Assembly (NCBI GenBank): GCA_944324695.1
Contig: CALUXH010000078.1
Coordinates: 1-40,100 of the forward strand
Source: an uncultured Elusimicrobiales bacterium
GTDB taxonomy: Bacteria > Elusimicrobiota > Elusimicrobia > Elusimicrobiales > Elusimicrobiaceae
Reading direction: 5' to 3'
Length of the DNA stretch: 40,100 bases
Positions 40,012 to 40,100 of this stretch are shown here, one piece after another. The notes under the pieces were generated by a model. That model made no database searches, had not been told where the DNA came from, and was given only the letters and a program-made list of their open reading frames with translations. The stretch's first letter is position 1, and every line of letters begins with the position of its first letter. The translations under genes and the position numbers were made by a program.

Positions 40012-40100
40012 ATGTACGCAATTATTGAAACTGGTGGAAAACAGTACTGGGTGAAACCCGGTCAAGATCTGCAGGTTGAAAAGCTGGACGCGGAAGCGGG
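40012..40100 (+). CDS. rplU: 50S ribosomal protein L21, N-terminal fragment
   Basis: The first 29 complete codons and part of the next lie in the window: [17 protein letters not shown], then [12 protein letters not shown], the canonical L21 start. L21 binds 23S rRNA in the large subunit. rpmA (L27) usually follows, but lies outside. It has its own consensus promoter and structured leader. Confidence 0.97.
   Translation, partial: MYAIIETGGKQYWVKPGQDLQVEKLDAEA

Noticed and set aside
1-40100. CRISPR array, prophage or insertion sequence
   Set aside because: No regularly spaced direct repeats, integrase, transposase or phage structural genes are visible.

Overview
The window is a dense bacterial chromosome segment, moderately GC-rich with AT-rich intergenic spacers. 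It most likely comes from a gut member of the Elusimicrobiota (Elusimicrobium-like). The clearest hint is seven separate single-gene type IV pilin/pseudopilin-like genes scattered among housekeeping genes. Anaerobic metabolism fits too: a 2-oxoacid:ferredoxin oxidoreductase, a monomeric [FeFe]-hydrogenase, and an archaeal-size PurA. The taxonomic call is inference; no rRNA gene is present.

Layout. 1-298 (-): end of a 2-oxoacid oxidoreductase operon. 394-837 (+): free-methionine sulfoxide reductase. 848-2073 (-): two pilins. 2413-6871 (-): mutS-mutL. 7168-7251 (+): tRNA-Tyr. 7320-9929 (-): alaS. 10018-12442 (+): a tight operon of HAD phosphatase, small membrane protein, lipid kinase and thermonuclease-like protein. 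12466-12984 (-): pilin. 13217-15624 (-): purB-purA. 15701-21721 (-): a complete RND efflux operon with a TetR-type operator candidate. 21911-24525 (+): acetyltransferase, D-2-hydroxyacid dehydrogenase, cysteine synthase. 24569-25736 (-): two pilins. 25847-28892 (+): a secreted protein of unknown function, cardiolipin synthase, EEP-family hydrolase. 28993-30453 (+): [FeFe]-hydrogenase. 30503-31177 (-): pilin. 31388-32778 (+): phoH-ybeY. 32789-33310 (-): pilin. 33393-34172 (-): metallophosphatase. 34232-38738 (+): FAD oxidase fusion, Fe-S partner and GAF/HD-GYP protein. 38831-39913 (+): mnmA. 40012-40100 (+): start of rplU.

The most interesting signal is the pilin family. All seven genes lie on the minus strand whatever their neighbours do. 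Mature N-termini are almost identical and C-terminal halves diverge. Six share one promoter design: a -35 box, a spacer built on a 12-13 bp T tract, a -10 box, then exactly six bases to the ATG, so transcription should begin at the start codon. In five of them a near-perfect palindrome of about 30-42 bp covers the -10 box and start codon, and its arms show compensatory changes between copies. This suggests leaderless, operator-controlled and possibly phase-variable surface or secretion pilins. A seventh copy has lost 14 bp including the -10 box.

The same leaderless design, often with a TGn extended -10, recurs at unrelated genes (msrC, mutS, purB, the acetyltransferase, phoH and others). It may be a general habit of this genome, while genes inside operons use ATGA overlaps or ordinary Shine-Dalgarno sites.
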